A stretch of 62,606 nt of DNA from Smittium mucronatum (lineage: Eukaryota; Kickxellomycota; Harpellomycetes; Harpellales; Legeriomycetaceae), in NCBI GenBank assembly GCA_001953115.1, contig LSSL01000052.1:1-62606 (forward strand), read 5' to 3'. Below the pieces are notes generated by a model that worked only from the letters and a program-made list of their open reading frames with translations, searched no databases and was not told where the DNA came from. Positions 1 to 12,709 of the stretch are shown here, piece by piece. The position numbers and the translations under genes are program-made. The stretch's first letter is position 1; the number at the start of each line of letters is the position of its first letter.

Positions 1-1706
1 GCTAGAATTAAAACTAGTTACTTATAAAGCATTAACCTGCTCTGTCATAGTCAATATTACTGGTAATATAAACTCTAGGAGCTGGCATTAAGACCAATGG
101 GCACTGTGATTTATTTTATGATAAACCGAAGATAAAATAAAGCGCAACTCAAAGTGAATGGAAAATGTTTCAGAATTGCTTATAAAAATTTGGGGGTATG
201 ACAAAAAAAATGTTTCAGATTAATGGTAAAAAAATTCAAATTTCTTATTTTGTCAGAAATTTCAAAAGTTATTGGCTAAGGAAATATTAAATATTAAATT
301 AATTTTGGCTATATGAGATCACGCCTCCATTGGTCACATATATAGGGTTAAATTTTATTAATCAGTGACACAATTTATAATCTTTAATGTAATTACACCA
401 ATAAAAGGTGTTTATTCTATTAATTTCTGTTATTGAAATCCAATATGCAATTGTTTTATTGGGCCTTAATAGAAGAAAGCACAGACTTTTGTTGGTTTAA
501 ATACTCGGCTGAAATTAATAAAAAGGCACCAAATTTGCTCTGTTTGAGCAGCCGTGAATCAAGCGATTACAGGGCCACATGCAACAATATGGCATAAATC
601 CGCTCCTTTTGAGATAATTATGGGATCACAGCATTCATATGAGCAGTATAAGAAAATAGTCTTTATCTACTCGAGTGCCCGAACACTTTGTGTATTTATA
701 ATTGCCACAGTCGGATTTAAGCAAATCAATTAATTCAATATACCGTGTCCAGTCTGGCTTTATCTGAGGCAAAGTGCAAATCTGCATAAATACTGGTTAT
801 AAGGTGCTGGCACAGTTTAGCCCACTGGCCTCCTAAAGAGCTATTCTATTATTTTCGCGTACTTTATCTTGCCCCTTTTCAGATTCAGGTAGGTTCGAAT
901 TACCATTTGTAGATGTCTTCAATTTCTATTAGCGGTTTACAAATGCTACTAAATCAAATTATTTTGCTGAGAGAATTATTATATTGGTAGAAATATAACA
1001 ATTAAATAAATACTATTCGCCGAAAAAGTTCCGAAAAACAACACATTTATTAACCCTAAAACCCTGAAGAGATCCAGCAAATATTAGTCGGTGGATTATA
1101 CTAATGGAGGTATGGGGTTGGGCGAGTCACCAGCTACGTGCACATGAGCCGCTGTCGGTGCCAAATCAGGTATTCGCCTTTATCTATTAGGCTTTAACTA
1201 TTGGAGGGTTATATTCAGCAAAGCCAGATAACCGATGAGCTATCGATGAACTCGGCGCTCTCTGCCACTAGTCCCTGGATTTATGCTCCGGGTGAGAATC
1301 ATAAAAAGCTGAATTTAATTGGATACATTTTAGATCAACAATAGTGACTTCCATTTATGCTGCATTCGATTGATGTGTCGCCTATTGGCCATATTCCTCA
1401 TAATCCACATAATTTGGGTTGCAAAGCAAATACTATCGATTCCCCCCGAATGTGACAGATCTATTGGCTCTGCATTGCGACTAAAGGTATTTGGCCAGGA
1501 CAGATAAGATTTTTTAGTTTAATTGGTTAACCCGATATGTGGATAAGTTTTGGTTGCACCTTCAATGCTAACAAAAACAAGTGAATAATTTTTCTATGCC
1601 GGAATGGGTATTTATTGTGTAAGCTTGGGGCCTTAAAAGACGAATTTAATATCGGTTTCTGCTGTTTGTTTTTTCATCTGCAGCTCAGTATTCCTTTAAT
1701 CTTAAC
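1..1706. other. Intergenic region upstream of aconitase
   Basis: No open frame of convincing length is present on either strand. Base composition is clearly less AT-rich than the deserts further right, as expected for gene-flanking sequence. The last few hundred bases must hold the aconitase promoter and leader, but I see no unambiguous core promoter element. Confidence 0.5.
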
Positions 1707-4170
1707 ATGTTTTCTGTAAATCTCCTGCAAAGAGCCTGCCAGGTAAGTTTTGACTCTGATTTTTTGTTATTTAATCTACAATTTGATTTCTTCTTTAGAG
1801 ACCAACTCTTGTCTCTGCTCTCGGCAATGCTTCCAGATCTATGTCTTCCATTCCAAGAGACGTCCCCTTGTCTCGTCTAGAGCCCGATCGCTTTATAAAC
1901 TACTCCAGAATAGTTGATAATCTATCCATAGTTAACAGAAGGTTTTTTTTCCCTCTCCACCCTATTTCCTTCCTTCCTATTAACCCCATTTCTTTGTTTA
2001 TTATCTTAGATTGAATCGACCCTTAACTCTGTCTGAAAAGATCGTTTACGGTCATTTGGATGATGCCGCCAACCAGGATATTGTCAGAGGTGAGTCTTAC
2101 CTTAAATTGCGCCCCGATCGTGTTGTTTGCCAGGACGCCACTGCTCAAATGGCTCTTCTTCAATTTTTGTCTGCCGGTATGCCTACTGTTGCTGCTCCAT
2201 CCTCTGTTCATTGTGATCATTTGATTCTGGCTAAGGACGGTTCCAAGAAGGACTTGGAAAATGCTGTCTCCGTCAACAAGGAGGTTTATGATTTCCTTTC
2301 TTCTGCTTGTGCCAAATATGGTCTCGGTTTCTGGAAGCCTGGATCTGGTATTATCCACCAGATTGTTATCGAAAACTATGCTTTCCCTGGTGCTTTGATC
2401 ATCGGTACTGATTCTCACACTCCTAATGCTGGTGGTTTGGGTTCAGTGGCCATTGGTGTTGGTGGTGCTGACGCTGTTGATGTTATGGCTGGTCTTCCTT
2501 GGGAACTTAAATGCCCAAAAGTTATTGGTGTTAAATTGACAGGAAAACTCAATGGATGGACTTCTCCTAAGGATGTTATTCTCGAGGTCGCTGGTATTTT
2601 GACTGTTAAGGGTGGTACTGGTGCTATCGTTGAATACTTTGGTCCTGGTGTTGATTCCATTTCCGCCACCGGTATGGGTACCATCTGTAATATGGGTGCT
2701 GAAATCGGAGCCACTACCAGTGTTTTCCCATTCAATGAAAGCATGGCTAGATACCTCAACTCTACAAGCAGAGCCAACATCGCCCAATCTTCAAAGGCCA
2801 TGTCTCATTTGCTCCGTGCTGATGAGGGTGCTGTTTACGATCAAGTTATCGAAATTGATCTTGACAAACTCCAACCCAGAATAAATGGCCCATTCACTCC
2901 TGATCTCATGACTCCTGTCTCAGAGCTTGCTAAGACCTCAAAGGCTAACAACTGGCCCGATAAGATCTCTGTTGGTCTCATTGGTTCTTGTACCAATTCT
3001 TCATATGAAGATATGACTAGAGCCGCTTCTTTGGCCAAACAAGCTATGGATGCTGGTCTTAAGATCAAATCTGGGTTCACTATCACTCCTGGATCTGAGC
3101 AAGTACGTGCCACCACTGAACGTGATGGTATCCTTGAGACTTTCAGAGAGGCTGGTGGTGTTGTTCTTGCTAATGCTTGTGGACCTTGCATTGGTCAATG
3201 GGACAGATCTGATGTTCCAAAAGGTACTCCTAACACAATTGTTACCTCTTATAACCGTAACTTTACCGGTAGAAATGACGGAAACACTCAGACTAATGCC
3301 TTTGTCGCTTCTCCCGAGTTGGTAACTGCTATGGTCTTCGGTGGATCTTTGAGCTTTAACCCAATGACTGATTCACTCCCAACTCCAGACGGTGGTTCAT
3401 TCAAATTCCAACCTCCAGTCGGAATTGAATTGCCATCCAAGGGATTCGATCTTGGAGAAAATACCTTCCAGGCCCCTCCTGCAGATACTTCAAGTTTGAG
3501 TGTCGTTGTCGATCCTAAGTCTCAGCGCCTTCAGTTGTTGCAACCATTCTCTAAATGGTCAGGAAAGGATTTCCTTGATATGCCAATTTTGATTAAGGTT
3601 CAAGGCAAATGTACTACCGATCACATTTCTATGGCCGGTCCTTGGCTTAAATTCCGTGGTCATCTTGATAACATTTCAAACAACATGTTGATTGGAGCCA
3701 TCAACAGCGAAAATGGAAAAGCCAACTCCATCAAGAACCAGATTACTGGAGAATGGGGTCCAGTTCCCGCAACTGCTCGTTACTATAAGGCTAACCACAT
3801 TAACTGGGTTGTCGTAGCCGGTGATAACTATGGTGAGGGATCTTCTCGCGAACACGCTGCTTTGGAAGTACGCCATTTGGGTGGTCTTGTTGTTTTGGTC
3901 AAATCATTCGCTAGAATTCACGAAACTAATCTTAAGAAGCAGGGTATTATCCCCGTTACTTTTGCCAATCCTTCTGATTACGATTTGGTTCGCCCTTCTG
4001 ATAAATTCAGCTTGACTGGCTTGACCGATTTCACTCCAGGAAAGCAACTAACTGTCACTTTGACCAGGGAGAATGGTGAAACCGTCTCATTCCCAGTTAA
4101 CCATACCTTCAACGAGAACCAATTGGAATGGTTCAGAGCTGGATCTGCTCTTAATGCTATGACAAATTAA
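1707..4170 (+). CDS. ACO1: Mitochondrial aconitate hydratase (aconitase), 3 exons
   Basis: Converts citrate to isocitrate via cis-aconitate in the mitochondrial TCA cycle, using a [4Fe-4S] cluster. Exons 1707-1742, 1799-1941 and 2010-4170 join in frame (introns 56 and 68 nt, GT-AG) to 779 codons, against 778 in yeast Aco1. The first two exons give an Arg/Ser-rich, acid-poor N-terminus starting [12 protein letters not shown], a typical matrix-targeting presequence. The cluster ligands are visible: Cys387 in GSCTNSS, and Cys450 and Cys453 in NACGPCIG. The C-terminal swivel domain carries [10 protein letters not shown]. The long third exon has no internal stop and is richer in G+C than its surroundings. 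An internal TTG at 2011 is not a start; it is the codon just after the exon 2/3 junction. Identity is very secure; the two small 5' exons rest on splice-site and frame logic. Confidence 0.96.
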
Positions 4171-4277
4171 TATTTGAAATAATATGTCTGTTTTGCTTAA
4201 ATTTCATGGTTGCTTAGGCTATTCTTATTGATGTAGTCTTTATCTATTTACTCTTTGTATATCAATGTCTGTTTATC

Positions 4278-4283
4278 AATAAA
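4278..4283 (+). terminator. Aconitase polyadenylation signal AATAAA
   Basis: A canonical AATAAA lies about 108 nt after the aconitase stop codon, followed by T-rich sequence. The distance suits a short 3' UTR. Confidence 0.6.
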
Positions 4284-4419
4284 ATATATAATCTTTAGTT
4301 TTATTTAATACCTCTTAGTTAATTTAGTTTCAAACTAATTGTTTTCGATTAATCGTTGAAAGTTGTGGTTGTAGATTTTGTCCACATTATAAACATACAT
4401 GCTTATAACGCTAAAATGT

Positions 4420-5330
4420 TTTTATGTCAGGATCATCAAAAGTAAGAGATCCTTTACCGCACTGTTATACAAACTGGGGGAAATATCCAGTGAGGTATGG
4501 AAACTGGTATTTATTTGAATTAGCCAATAAAATTGCTGAATTCCATTATCAAGAAAAAGTTTATTTCTGTTACCATCTTTTTTTATATCATCGACACTAA
4601 GCCAGTTCAAAAGGTGAAACAACCATCACCATAGTCGACAGGAAAAATAAAAATAACCGGTCTAAAATCCACCAGTGGACGGTGGATCGAAAAATCGGCG
4701 GAAAAGGAAACTGGATGAATCTTCAGCTGCTGTACCCTGACCTGAAACTTGGTCTCCAGGACATCGGTAAAATGCGAATGGGGGCCTTCCGGACCGTCCA
4801 GCAACTACCAAATATGAAATTTTTAGATGAAAAATTCAAAAAAAATCACACCTTCTGCAAAATCAATGTGCCTGAAACTTTCGATCACATCTTATTAAAT
4901 TGCTCTCGGTGGGTCAAACAGCGAAATGAGACGATCGACCGGTTCATACCTGCACCGATCTGCCCAGACATAAAAAAACCAACTTTCTAATTTCAATGAA
5001 TCCTGGTTGGGGGTAGTTGAAAAACTCCTTGGGGGAGGGGGGGGGTCTAAACATAATTTAAGTCAGCTACAAGTTGACACCGCTGATCATAAATTTGTGT
5101 TGGAAACAGCCAAATTTCTGATTGGCATCCACGTGCCACGAACACTTAAGCTCCAGAGTTTAAGTGATTCACCAACCACCTTGAACCAATGCCCTCGAGA
5201 TATGGAGCTACTAGAGCGGCAGAGGGAGTAGGGTGACAAATTATTTTTGAAAAAATTTCACTTTTTTTATTTTTTTTATAACTTTTTACTTAATTTAAAA
5301 TAAATCTCCCGTAAAAAAAAAATTTATACA
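4420..5330 (+). mobile_element. LINE (non-LTR retrotransposon) 3' portion, copy A, decayed
   Basis: A 5'-truncated LINE copy. The frame at 4682-4990 encodes the family's C-terminal Cys/His motif: FCKINVPETFDHILLNC followed by SRW, matching the usual C-x2-C...H-x4-C knuckle after the reverse transcriptase, with the first Cys lost. The next open stretch (5007-5231) looks like read-through of the tail. The 3' tail includes a run of G at about 5034-5046 and the block TTGAACCAATGCCCTCGAG, which recurs elsewhere in this window. Upstream (4430-4620) the frame is broken by several stops. It is less AT-shifted than copy B and so probably younger. No intact product is possible. Confidence 0.7.
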
Positions 5331-5339
5331 AATTGGGGG

Positions 5340-6835
5340 CCATAGGGGCTGGAGTTAAGTCACTCAAAGTTACCTGAGGCCTGTATAGATCCCAAAAAAT
5401 GGCTGTTAGGATTGGATATGTTGTCTCCAAACCTACTGAATACCTATGCTGGCTGCAACAAGACCATCAAACCTCACAAATACTCATTAATTTTTAAATT
5501 AATGATTTTTTCAAGGGAATTGAAGGTGTATATGTCCCTGGACTCAACTTTAGGATACATGGGTTGCTCTTTTCCGATGATGCCGTGATATTAGCAGAAA
5601 AATATACCGATATTCAATTGTAATTAAATCAAATAACTGATTTTTCGAATACATGTGAGATGACTGTAAATGCATCCAAGTGTGTTGTAATGAATGTCAC
5701 CGGTCCCTAACCGTCCGATCTGACATAACAATCCAAAACCCCCCAAATATATATCAATATACATATTTGGGTTACATAATGAATAACAGATCTGAAGTTT
5801 CTGGTAATATTAAAAACAAAAAAGCTAAGGCCAGAAAGTCTTTCTGCGCTGCTTATAGCTTCCTTAAGCAATCTGAAATAACTGTTAGCCTAAAAATAAA
5901 ACCATAAATTCAGTTCTGATTCCAATTGGACGTTAAGGAAGCGATATATTTTGTTTAGCAAAGGCTGATTCAATAAGACACAAAAAGAAACTGAAAAAGC
6001 CATTTGAATTGTTGCCAATGCGGTAAAGTCAGCCTCAATGAGAAGAGTCTGGTATGAATTGGAGATAGAACATGTTTTCTTAAAAACTAGAACAACTCGA
6101 AAGAGTGCATACCACATGTGGCTAAGATTAAAAATTTGGGATTTATACTTCATTAAGCCACCCATCAAGACCAAAATAGAAATTATAGATGGTCAAAGGT
6201 GCAAAATCGATATAAAAATTTATTTTTCAAAAATGAAAAAGTGAAAAGATCATAACAATATTCGAAAGGGAAAATAAAAATAAAAGCAGCTGGAAAAAAA
6301 ATCCAAAAATGTACTTCTAATCGAAAAATATTTGGAAAAGAAAACTGTATATATATATTAAGCTTCTGTAGCCTGATCTGAAAATTGACATTCAGAAAAT
6401 GAGAATAATTCAAATTTTGACATTTGGGTGGTCCAGTGATACCTATTGGCATTTTAGGTGGATTTTTCTTTGAAAATTTGGCTCTTTTGAAAAAAAATTG
6501 TTCCAAAAACTGTCGAAAATCATTTTTAAATACCATTATATGAGATAAACAACGAAATAGGAAAATATTCAGGTTTATAACTGGTCCGATACGATCTTTA
6601 ATCAAAAAATATAATGTCTAATTTCAGCGAATCTCGTTTCGGGATAACTGAAAAATTCTTAGCGTTGGGGGAGGAGGGAACTAAATATACTTTAATTCGG
6701 TTACAGACTGAAATCACCAATATCAAGTTTTTTCTGAAGACTAAAAAATTTCTGATCGAAATTAGCGTACCCTAAAAACATTCTTCTGGATTTTAAACGA
6801 TTAAACAGCTTCATTGAGCATATAACCATTGGTTA
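5340..6835 (+). mobile_element. LINE copy B with reverse-transcriptase core, decayed
   Basis: A second, longer 5'-truncated copy placed head to tail after copy A. Reading from about 5487, a single frame shows INDFFKGIEG, then GLLFSDDAVILAE (catalytic [FY]xDD at 5570-5581), then CEMTVNASKC, all typical of the palm and thumb of LINE reverse transcriptases. The frame around 5750-5900 continues with YTYLGYIMNN, and the 6010-6180 frame gives a thumb-like Arg/Lys-rich region. From 6225 to 6820 the DNA aligns by eye with copy A (4610-5160), including the RT C-terminal region and tail, but is much more AT-rich. In-frame stops (for example at about 5496 and 5625) and frameshifts make it a pseudogene. 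Confidence 0.75.
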
Positions 6836-9800
6836 TTGTTCTATAAAATTAAAACAAGGAAAATAGGCGATGTTTAATTTTAAATTTATTTCAAAATTAT
6901 TTTTTTTAAAGTATGATTTAATACTTTTCGACTAACTTTGAAATAATTTAATTTAAAAAAAAACAACTAAAAAAATTATTTTATTCTTAATCTGCAAGGT
7001 ATATGAGTATTTTCTCTCTTTTTTTAACCAATATAAACCCGTTATGAGGCTTTATGTTTTGCAAAAGGGAGTTAAGGGATGGCTTTTTTAACTATTTTTT
7101 TTACAGATTATTAAATTTATAAAAGAGTTTATTTTGAAAATAAAATTTATACATTAGCTTTTATTAATTCTTAAATTAAATTTATATTTATTATTTTCTC
7201 AATGGTTTATTAATATATTTTCGTATTTTTTTTATTTAACAAAAACAGAATTTGAATTAAAAAGTTGATCAAACCCCATTCGAGTTAAGAAATAGAATAA
7301 ATATAGGAGTTTACTATTTTTGGATTAATAATTTTTCATTATCTAGACAGAAAATAAAGTTGAAAACTCTATTTAAGATTCTTATAAAAATAATTCATAG
7401 GTTTTGTAAGTGTCTGAATATAATTTATTTATGTTATAATAAAGAAAAAAAATAAGATTGGTTTTCTTAAAGTGGAAAATATAAAATTGGAATCTCATTC
7501 CCAGAACACATATAATTCGTATTAGAGTAGGGTTTCAAAATTTTCGATCCGATTAAAACAAGTTATTAGATCGGTAGAATAAAACTGGAGCAGAAGTGGA
7601 TGGATTTTTGAACTCTTTCAAAATTCAATGAACTAGTTTATAAGAAAACTTGTGGGATTTATGTAAAAATTCTAAAAATAATATATGTGCACAAAGAAAA
7701 AATATTAAATGTGAAAATTTGGAATTGGATGTATCCTAGATTTTAAATTTTCCACAAAAATACAAGTAAAAGTATATCAAAGTTTGGAATTGTGTTCGTC
7801 TAAAAATCTCAATAAAATGTTTCTAAAAACTTAGCATAAAACTATTAGAGTGAAATTTTTTGCTGAATTATATTATTTCTGATACTTTTAAAACGTTTTT
7901 TTCTTTAAAGATAGAAATTTGAAGATGTTGAAAGCTCAATTTGGTGAAATGTAAATAATGAGTAGATATTATGTACTTATAAATTAACTTTTAAATGAAA
8001 TTGATCGATTTTAGGGAGGATTAGCTTCTCAAATACAATAATTTAAGTTTTTAAGCAGCATATCTACTATTCTAACCAACATTTATAAAAAATTTGAGGA
8101 GCTAAAATATTAGATAATTATTTTCAAATCAAGTTTTATTAATAAAAAAATTTGAAATTATTCTTAAAATAAGATTTTGGGGGCGGATATAATTGCGTTA
8201 AATTGAATTTGGAAAAATTAATATATAATTATTTTTTTTGTGTAAAAAATAGTAATTCGCCAGAATTATTTGTTGAGTTAAAAAAACCTATTGAAAATTG
8301 ACAAATTAATAAGCTTTTATATCTTTAAAAGAATTTTTATTCAAAGCAGTCATATATTTATCGCAGGATTTAATAGTTATATAACTAAATAAATGTTTTA
8401 TATGTAATGGAAGTATTAAATAATTTATATTTAAAAAGAAAAAAAATCGGAGTCCAATTCAAAAAATTAAATTAAATTAAAAATGAGAGCTGAAATAATA
8501 AATACTAAATAATGTAAAAAACTGTATAAATTATTAGAAATAAGTTTAAAAAATATTATAGCAGTATTTGTGCTAAATTTTATATTATATAGGAATTTTA
8601 AATTGTGAAAAATAAGCACAAAAATAACGCAATATTTTCTTTAAATTGATTATTTTTATTGTATAATTAAACAAAGCATCAATTATGAATATTTTATATA
8701 AAAAGCAGAAAAATTGAATAACTAAGTTTTCTGTTTATGAATAATATAATATATTCTACATTTATTTGATATTTAGCCACATTTTTAAAAGGTATAAGTT
8801 TATTATGTATTAGGAGAAAAAAAATTAATTTTTTTTTTTATGCATTAGATTAAAATAAGAATTTTTTTAAACTAATTACAAATTTTATTAAGTATGTTGT
8901 AGGATCGAGGATTTTTTTCAGAATTAATTATCCCAGTTTTAGGGTATATTTTATGGGCAGCAGATGGATATTCAGAAACAATCATTTATTTGAAAAAAAA
9001 GTCTAATCTTTATATAGATCAGTTTAAAAATTAACCAGGTCAATAAAAAAGTAACTAAAAATTCTAAAAAAATATTATTTAATCATAAATATACATCAAT
9101 TCTTAATATTTTTTTACTATAAAACCGTTTATCTGGATAAAATATAGAAGATTTCGACTCTTCTCATTAAAAATTTAATAATATGTATAATTTACGATAA
9201 TAAAATATCGCCTCTGTGTTAATTTATGAAAACGAAAATTCTAGATTATTCGATAAATATAAGACCAAAAAATATTTTATCTCCCACATAGTATATCTAA
9301 CATCAAGTAAAATCTCATAAATTAACTATATTCAGTAAGATTGAGAAAATAAAAACCGAGATTATATAGTTAAAAATAGCCAGTTTCAAAAAAAACAAAT
9401 AAAAAAAAAGAATTCAAATTAAATATTATACATACATAAAATTTTATTCCGGTTAATTCAATAATGTTTTCTGTGAATATAATAATAAAAATCATTCCTT
9501 ATATAGGGTATTTGATGATTGAAAAAATACCAAAAATTATATCTTATTTCTTTATGAGAACTAGATTCAATCTTTATATTATAATTTAATTAATTCGTAC
9601 GTACAGTCAAATTCAATGTTTTTTGGTTATTTTCTCTCTTGATTATAAAGATTCTCTTTCAGATTTTTTCTATTATTTTAATTAAAGCGATTTATTGTCA
9701 AAATTTTATGCTCTCAAATGAATAATATTATGAAATGATACTGAAGTGTGATTTTTTACAATTTAAAAGTTTCTCAATTTTTTTTATTTCCTTTTTTAGA

Positions 9801-12235
9801 TCGGAATTTCGTTTAAAAAATATAAAAAATAAATTAAAAAACAATCAAATAAATAAATAATTTATATCTAATGCTATAGCATATTTAAATATTTCTCATT
9901 AAGGTATCTAGAGTGTCATCATACATTCTATAAGCAAAAAATCCTTTTCTGTCGGATCTGATTATGTATTTTAGCAGGGATTGACCAATGGAATAAGATA
10001 AAAATAATTCTTCATAATCTCAAATGTTTTGGATTTTTAATATTATGAAGAATTTTAGATAGAAAAATCTTTAATAAAAAAAATAAGCCGAAACTATTTA
10101 AATACTTTTATTTGTATATATGGATTTTTTTTTTTTGAAATAAATTAAATGATTAGAGTGCTTGACATAAAAAAATTTAAATCAAACAAAAATATAATTT
10201 ATTTCCCAAAAGTTTTTATAACTATAATTAAGAAATTTCGTCAAAAAACCCTTGATCAAAAAATATTTTTACAAATTACATTTTTTTCAGCATTGATTTC
10301 TTTATTTTTATATTAATAATGCTATTAACTGATTCCCATTTGTGAAATATAAGATAAAATATTTGTGTGAAGGCCATATAACTTGTAATATATAAAAAAG
10401 ATAATTTTTTTTTTGAATCTGTATCTTTGATTTAAGTCTTATTTTTTGTATAATTATCGAATCTTTTTGTCAGAACCAGTTTATTAAATCAAATAAAAAA
10501 ATCAATTTTATTATATTTGATAGCTAAATAACCTCAAATTAAGCTAAAAATTAAACTACTATTAATTTTATATTTTAATACATACCTGATTATATTGGGT
10601 AAAATTAATAAGTGCAGGTAGTTTTTTTAGCTGTTGTTAGAAATTTATATACATATGAAAATATGAATAATGTTAGAAAGTATTTCAAATGAACATTTAT
10701 CACCATTTATCACCTTTTAATTTCCACCAGCCCTCAGTGAACCATGCTAGGGGGATTTCACGGGTTAATATAACCAATTTTTACTAATTACACCCCTAAT
10801 TCAAAAAACCGAAGATTTGGCTTTGCAAATGCAATTTTTTAGACACCATTTTTTAAATCCTCTTTTGCAAAATCTGAAACTTAAAATAGTTAAAATTTCA
10901 AAAAAATATTTATTGAAAGGGAAAATGAATTGTTTTTCACAAATTTCCGTATACGATGATATATACTTAACGTTAACTTGCTGAGTTTTAAAAAACCCAG
11001 TAATCACATTTATTTGTATAATTTTTCACAAGAACTATTTATAAAAGCTTGAAAATACCCTTTAATCTTCCATATAAATAAATATTTACATTTTTCAGCT
11101 TCTGAATGATATGTTTAAATATTTGTTTTGTTTTTATATTTTTTCATAAATTATTAATAAAACACCCTTGAGGGATGTGAAATATCCAGAAATGATTTTT
11201 TCTGGGCACCTATGCACTGGAAAATTTTTTTCCAATAGAACAATCTTGATAGATTAAAACTTCATATACTTTACTGATGGGAGGTCTACCATTTTTTTAA
11301 CTGTACCTATAGATATGAAGTAATATAACTAATATTGAATATTTCATTGATTATCAGAGGTAATAAATTGAAGTGAATCTTGTGGGTGTTTTTTTTAAAT
11401 AAAATTTAACCAAATTAATTTTACCAAATATATGTGTTTTTTTTTGGAAAAGTGGTAGCCAATTATATATCAATATAAATACCTACTTTTTTTTTACGTA
11501 AACTACGCCTAAAATTCTATCAAGACATTTAATTTTTCAAAAGTATTCATCAGCTTTGATTATGATATTTTTATAGATATTACGATTTAAAAAACATTAA
11601 GTAGTTATTATTTTATTTTAGATTTTACCTCTAATCTCTGTGATAAAAAAAGGTACATCAATTCAATATTTTTTGTTATTTCAGGGGTGATTTTTTTAGT
11701 TAAATTAAAGAAATTGTAACCTTGAATAAATGAAAATCTCATCATTGAAATTTTAATATTGAATTATCAGCCTAACTTTACTTATCATCCTTATTATCTA
11801 TTTGTAATTTTTTTAGTCAGAGATTTGAACTTTTAGTTATTAAGATCAATTTTATTTGTATTATGTAATTTTTAGGTAATATAAATTTTTTTCTGTTTTA
11901 TAAAAATCAAAATTTTCATAATTCAGTTTGAGTTTAATAATTTTTCATAGATTTATCAACTGATAATTTTCAGAAAATTTCACTTGGTTTAAAAAATTTA
12001 AAATTAGACTTTTTACCAGGTTAATTTTCAAAAATAATTATTTCTCACACCTTTTTCAGAGAAAGTAATCAAATTTCTCAAAAATCATTAAATTTTCTAT
12101 AATATTATTCGATGGATTCTAATATGTGAAATTTATCCTTGGAATGTGTCGAAAAGGCTAATTAAAGTTTTAAAGATAGAAACGAAATTTTAAAAGATAA
12201 TTTATCTATATAATATCACGTTTATTGGTGTTTTA
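6836..12235. other. AT-rich desert, no gene recognised
   Basis: About 5.4 kb of very AT-rich DNA full of A and T runs. The only open frame of any length (10801-11007, minus) has no recognisable motif and the low-complexity composition expected by chance. A slightly GC-richer patch at 10,695-10,765 (CACC/CACGGG-containing) is unexplained. Confidence 0.5.
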
Positions 12236-12245
12236 CAGGGTTTTT

Positions 12246-12377
12246 CATTTCAATAGACACTTTTTTTCATTTCAATAGACCCTTTTTTCCATTCCAATAG
12301 ACCCTTTTTTCCATTCCAATAGACCCTTTTTTTCATTCCAATAGACCCTTTTTTCCATTTCAACAGACCCTTTTTTT
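12246..12377 (+). repeat. Left arm: six 22-bp tandem repeats
   Basis: Six units in perfect 22-bp register. Variants occur at the CATTYC position, and ACAC versus ACCC follows AATAG. The CCC form dominates this arm. Confidence 0.9.
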
Positions 12378-12568
12378 AGATTTGCGGGGTTATTTTTTTG
12401 ATTAAAATAAAAAAAGCGTTATCATTGGACTTAATAATTATTTATACCAATCAAAAAGAAAAAGCTTATAATACCTAAGAACAATAGTATTTTAACCAAT
12501 AATGACATATATCAATGCCTATAAGTTAAAGTGAATTATTGGTTATAAGAATGACCCCACAGGTCCAG

Positions 12569-12703
12569 AAAAAAAGGTCTATTGGAATGAAAAAAAGGGT
12601 CTATTCAAATGAAAAAAAGTGTCTATTGAAATGAAAAAAAGTGTCTATTGAAATGAAAAAAAGTGTCTATTCAAATGAAAAAAAGTGTCTATTGGAATGA
12701 AAA
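12569..12703 (-). repeat. Right arm: six inverted 22-bp tandem repeats
   Basis: The same 22-bp unit, inverted, again six times in exact register. Most units carry the CAC form (read on this strand as GTGTCTATT), unlike the left arm, so each arm appears to have been homogenised on its own. Confidence 0.9.
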
Positions 12704-12709
12704 ACCCTA

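Larger units (their letters stand above)
12236..12709. mobile_element. Foldback-type element with tandem-repeat inverted arms
   Basis: A ~470-bp palindromic structure. Each arm is six units of an exact 22-bp period. Left units begin at 12246, 12268, 12290, 12312, 12334 and 12356 (type CATTCCAATAGACCC plus T-tract). Right units are the inverse, with their AATG ends at 12589, 12611, 12633, 12655, 12677 and 12699. The outer ends are inverted too (AGGGTTTTTCATT left, AATGAAAAACCCT right). Inside the arms a further short inverted match (GGGGTTATT against AATGACCCC) surrounds a ~150-bp AT-rich centre without coding potential. Arms of tandem repeats define foldback elements such as Drosophila FB. 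I could not identify a target-site duplication, so the exact ends are provisional. Confidence 0.7.

Noticed and set aside
892..900. GGTTCGAAT, a tRNA B-box-like sequence
   Set aside because: No matching A box or acceptor and anticodon stems around it; a short chance match. No tRNA gene was found in the window.
2023..3198. Several minus-strand open frames of 60-130 codons opposite aconitase
   Set aside because: They lie antisense to a conserved exon with clear function and have no motif; codon structure of the real gene produces them.
5340..6835. Classic RIP as sole cause of copy B decay
   Set aside because: Comparison by eye with copy A shows transversions and indels as well as C-to-T and G-to-A changes, so general AT drift is enough without a formal test.
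12246..12703. CRISPR-like array
   Set aside because: Units are contiguous 22-bp repeats without unique spacers and form inverted arms, in a eukaryotic genome.
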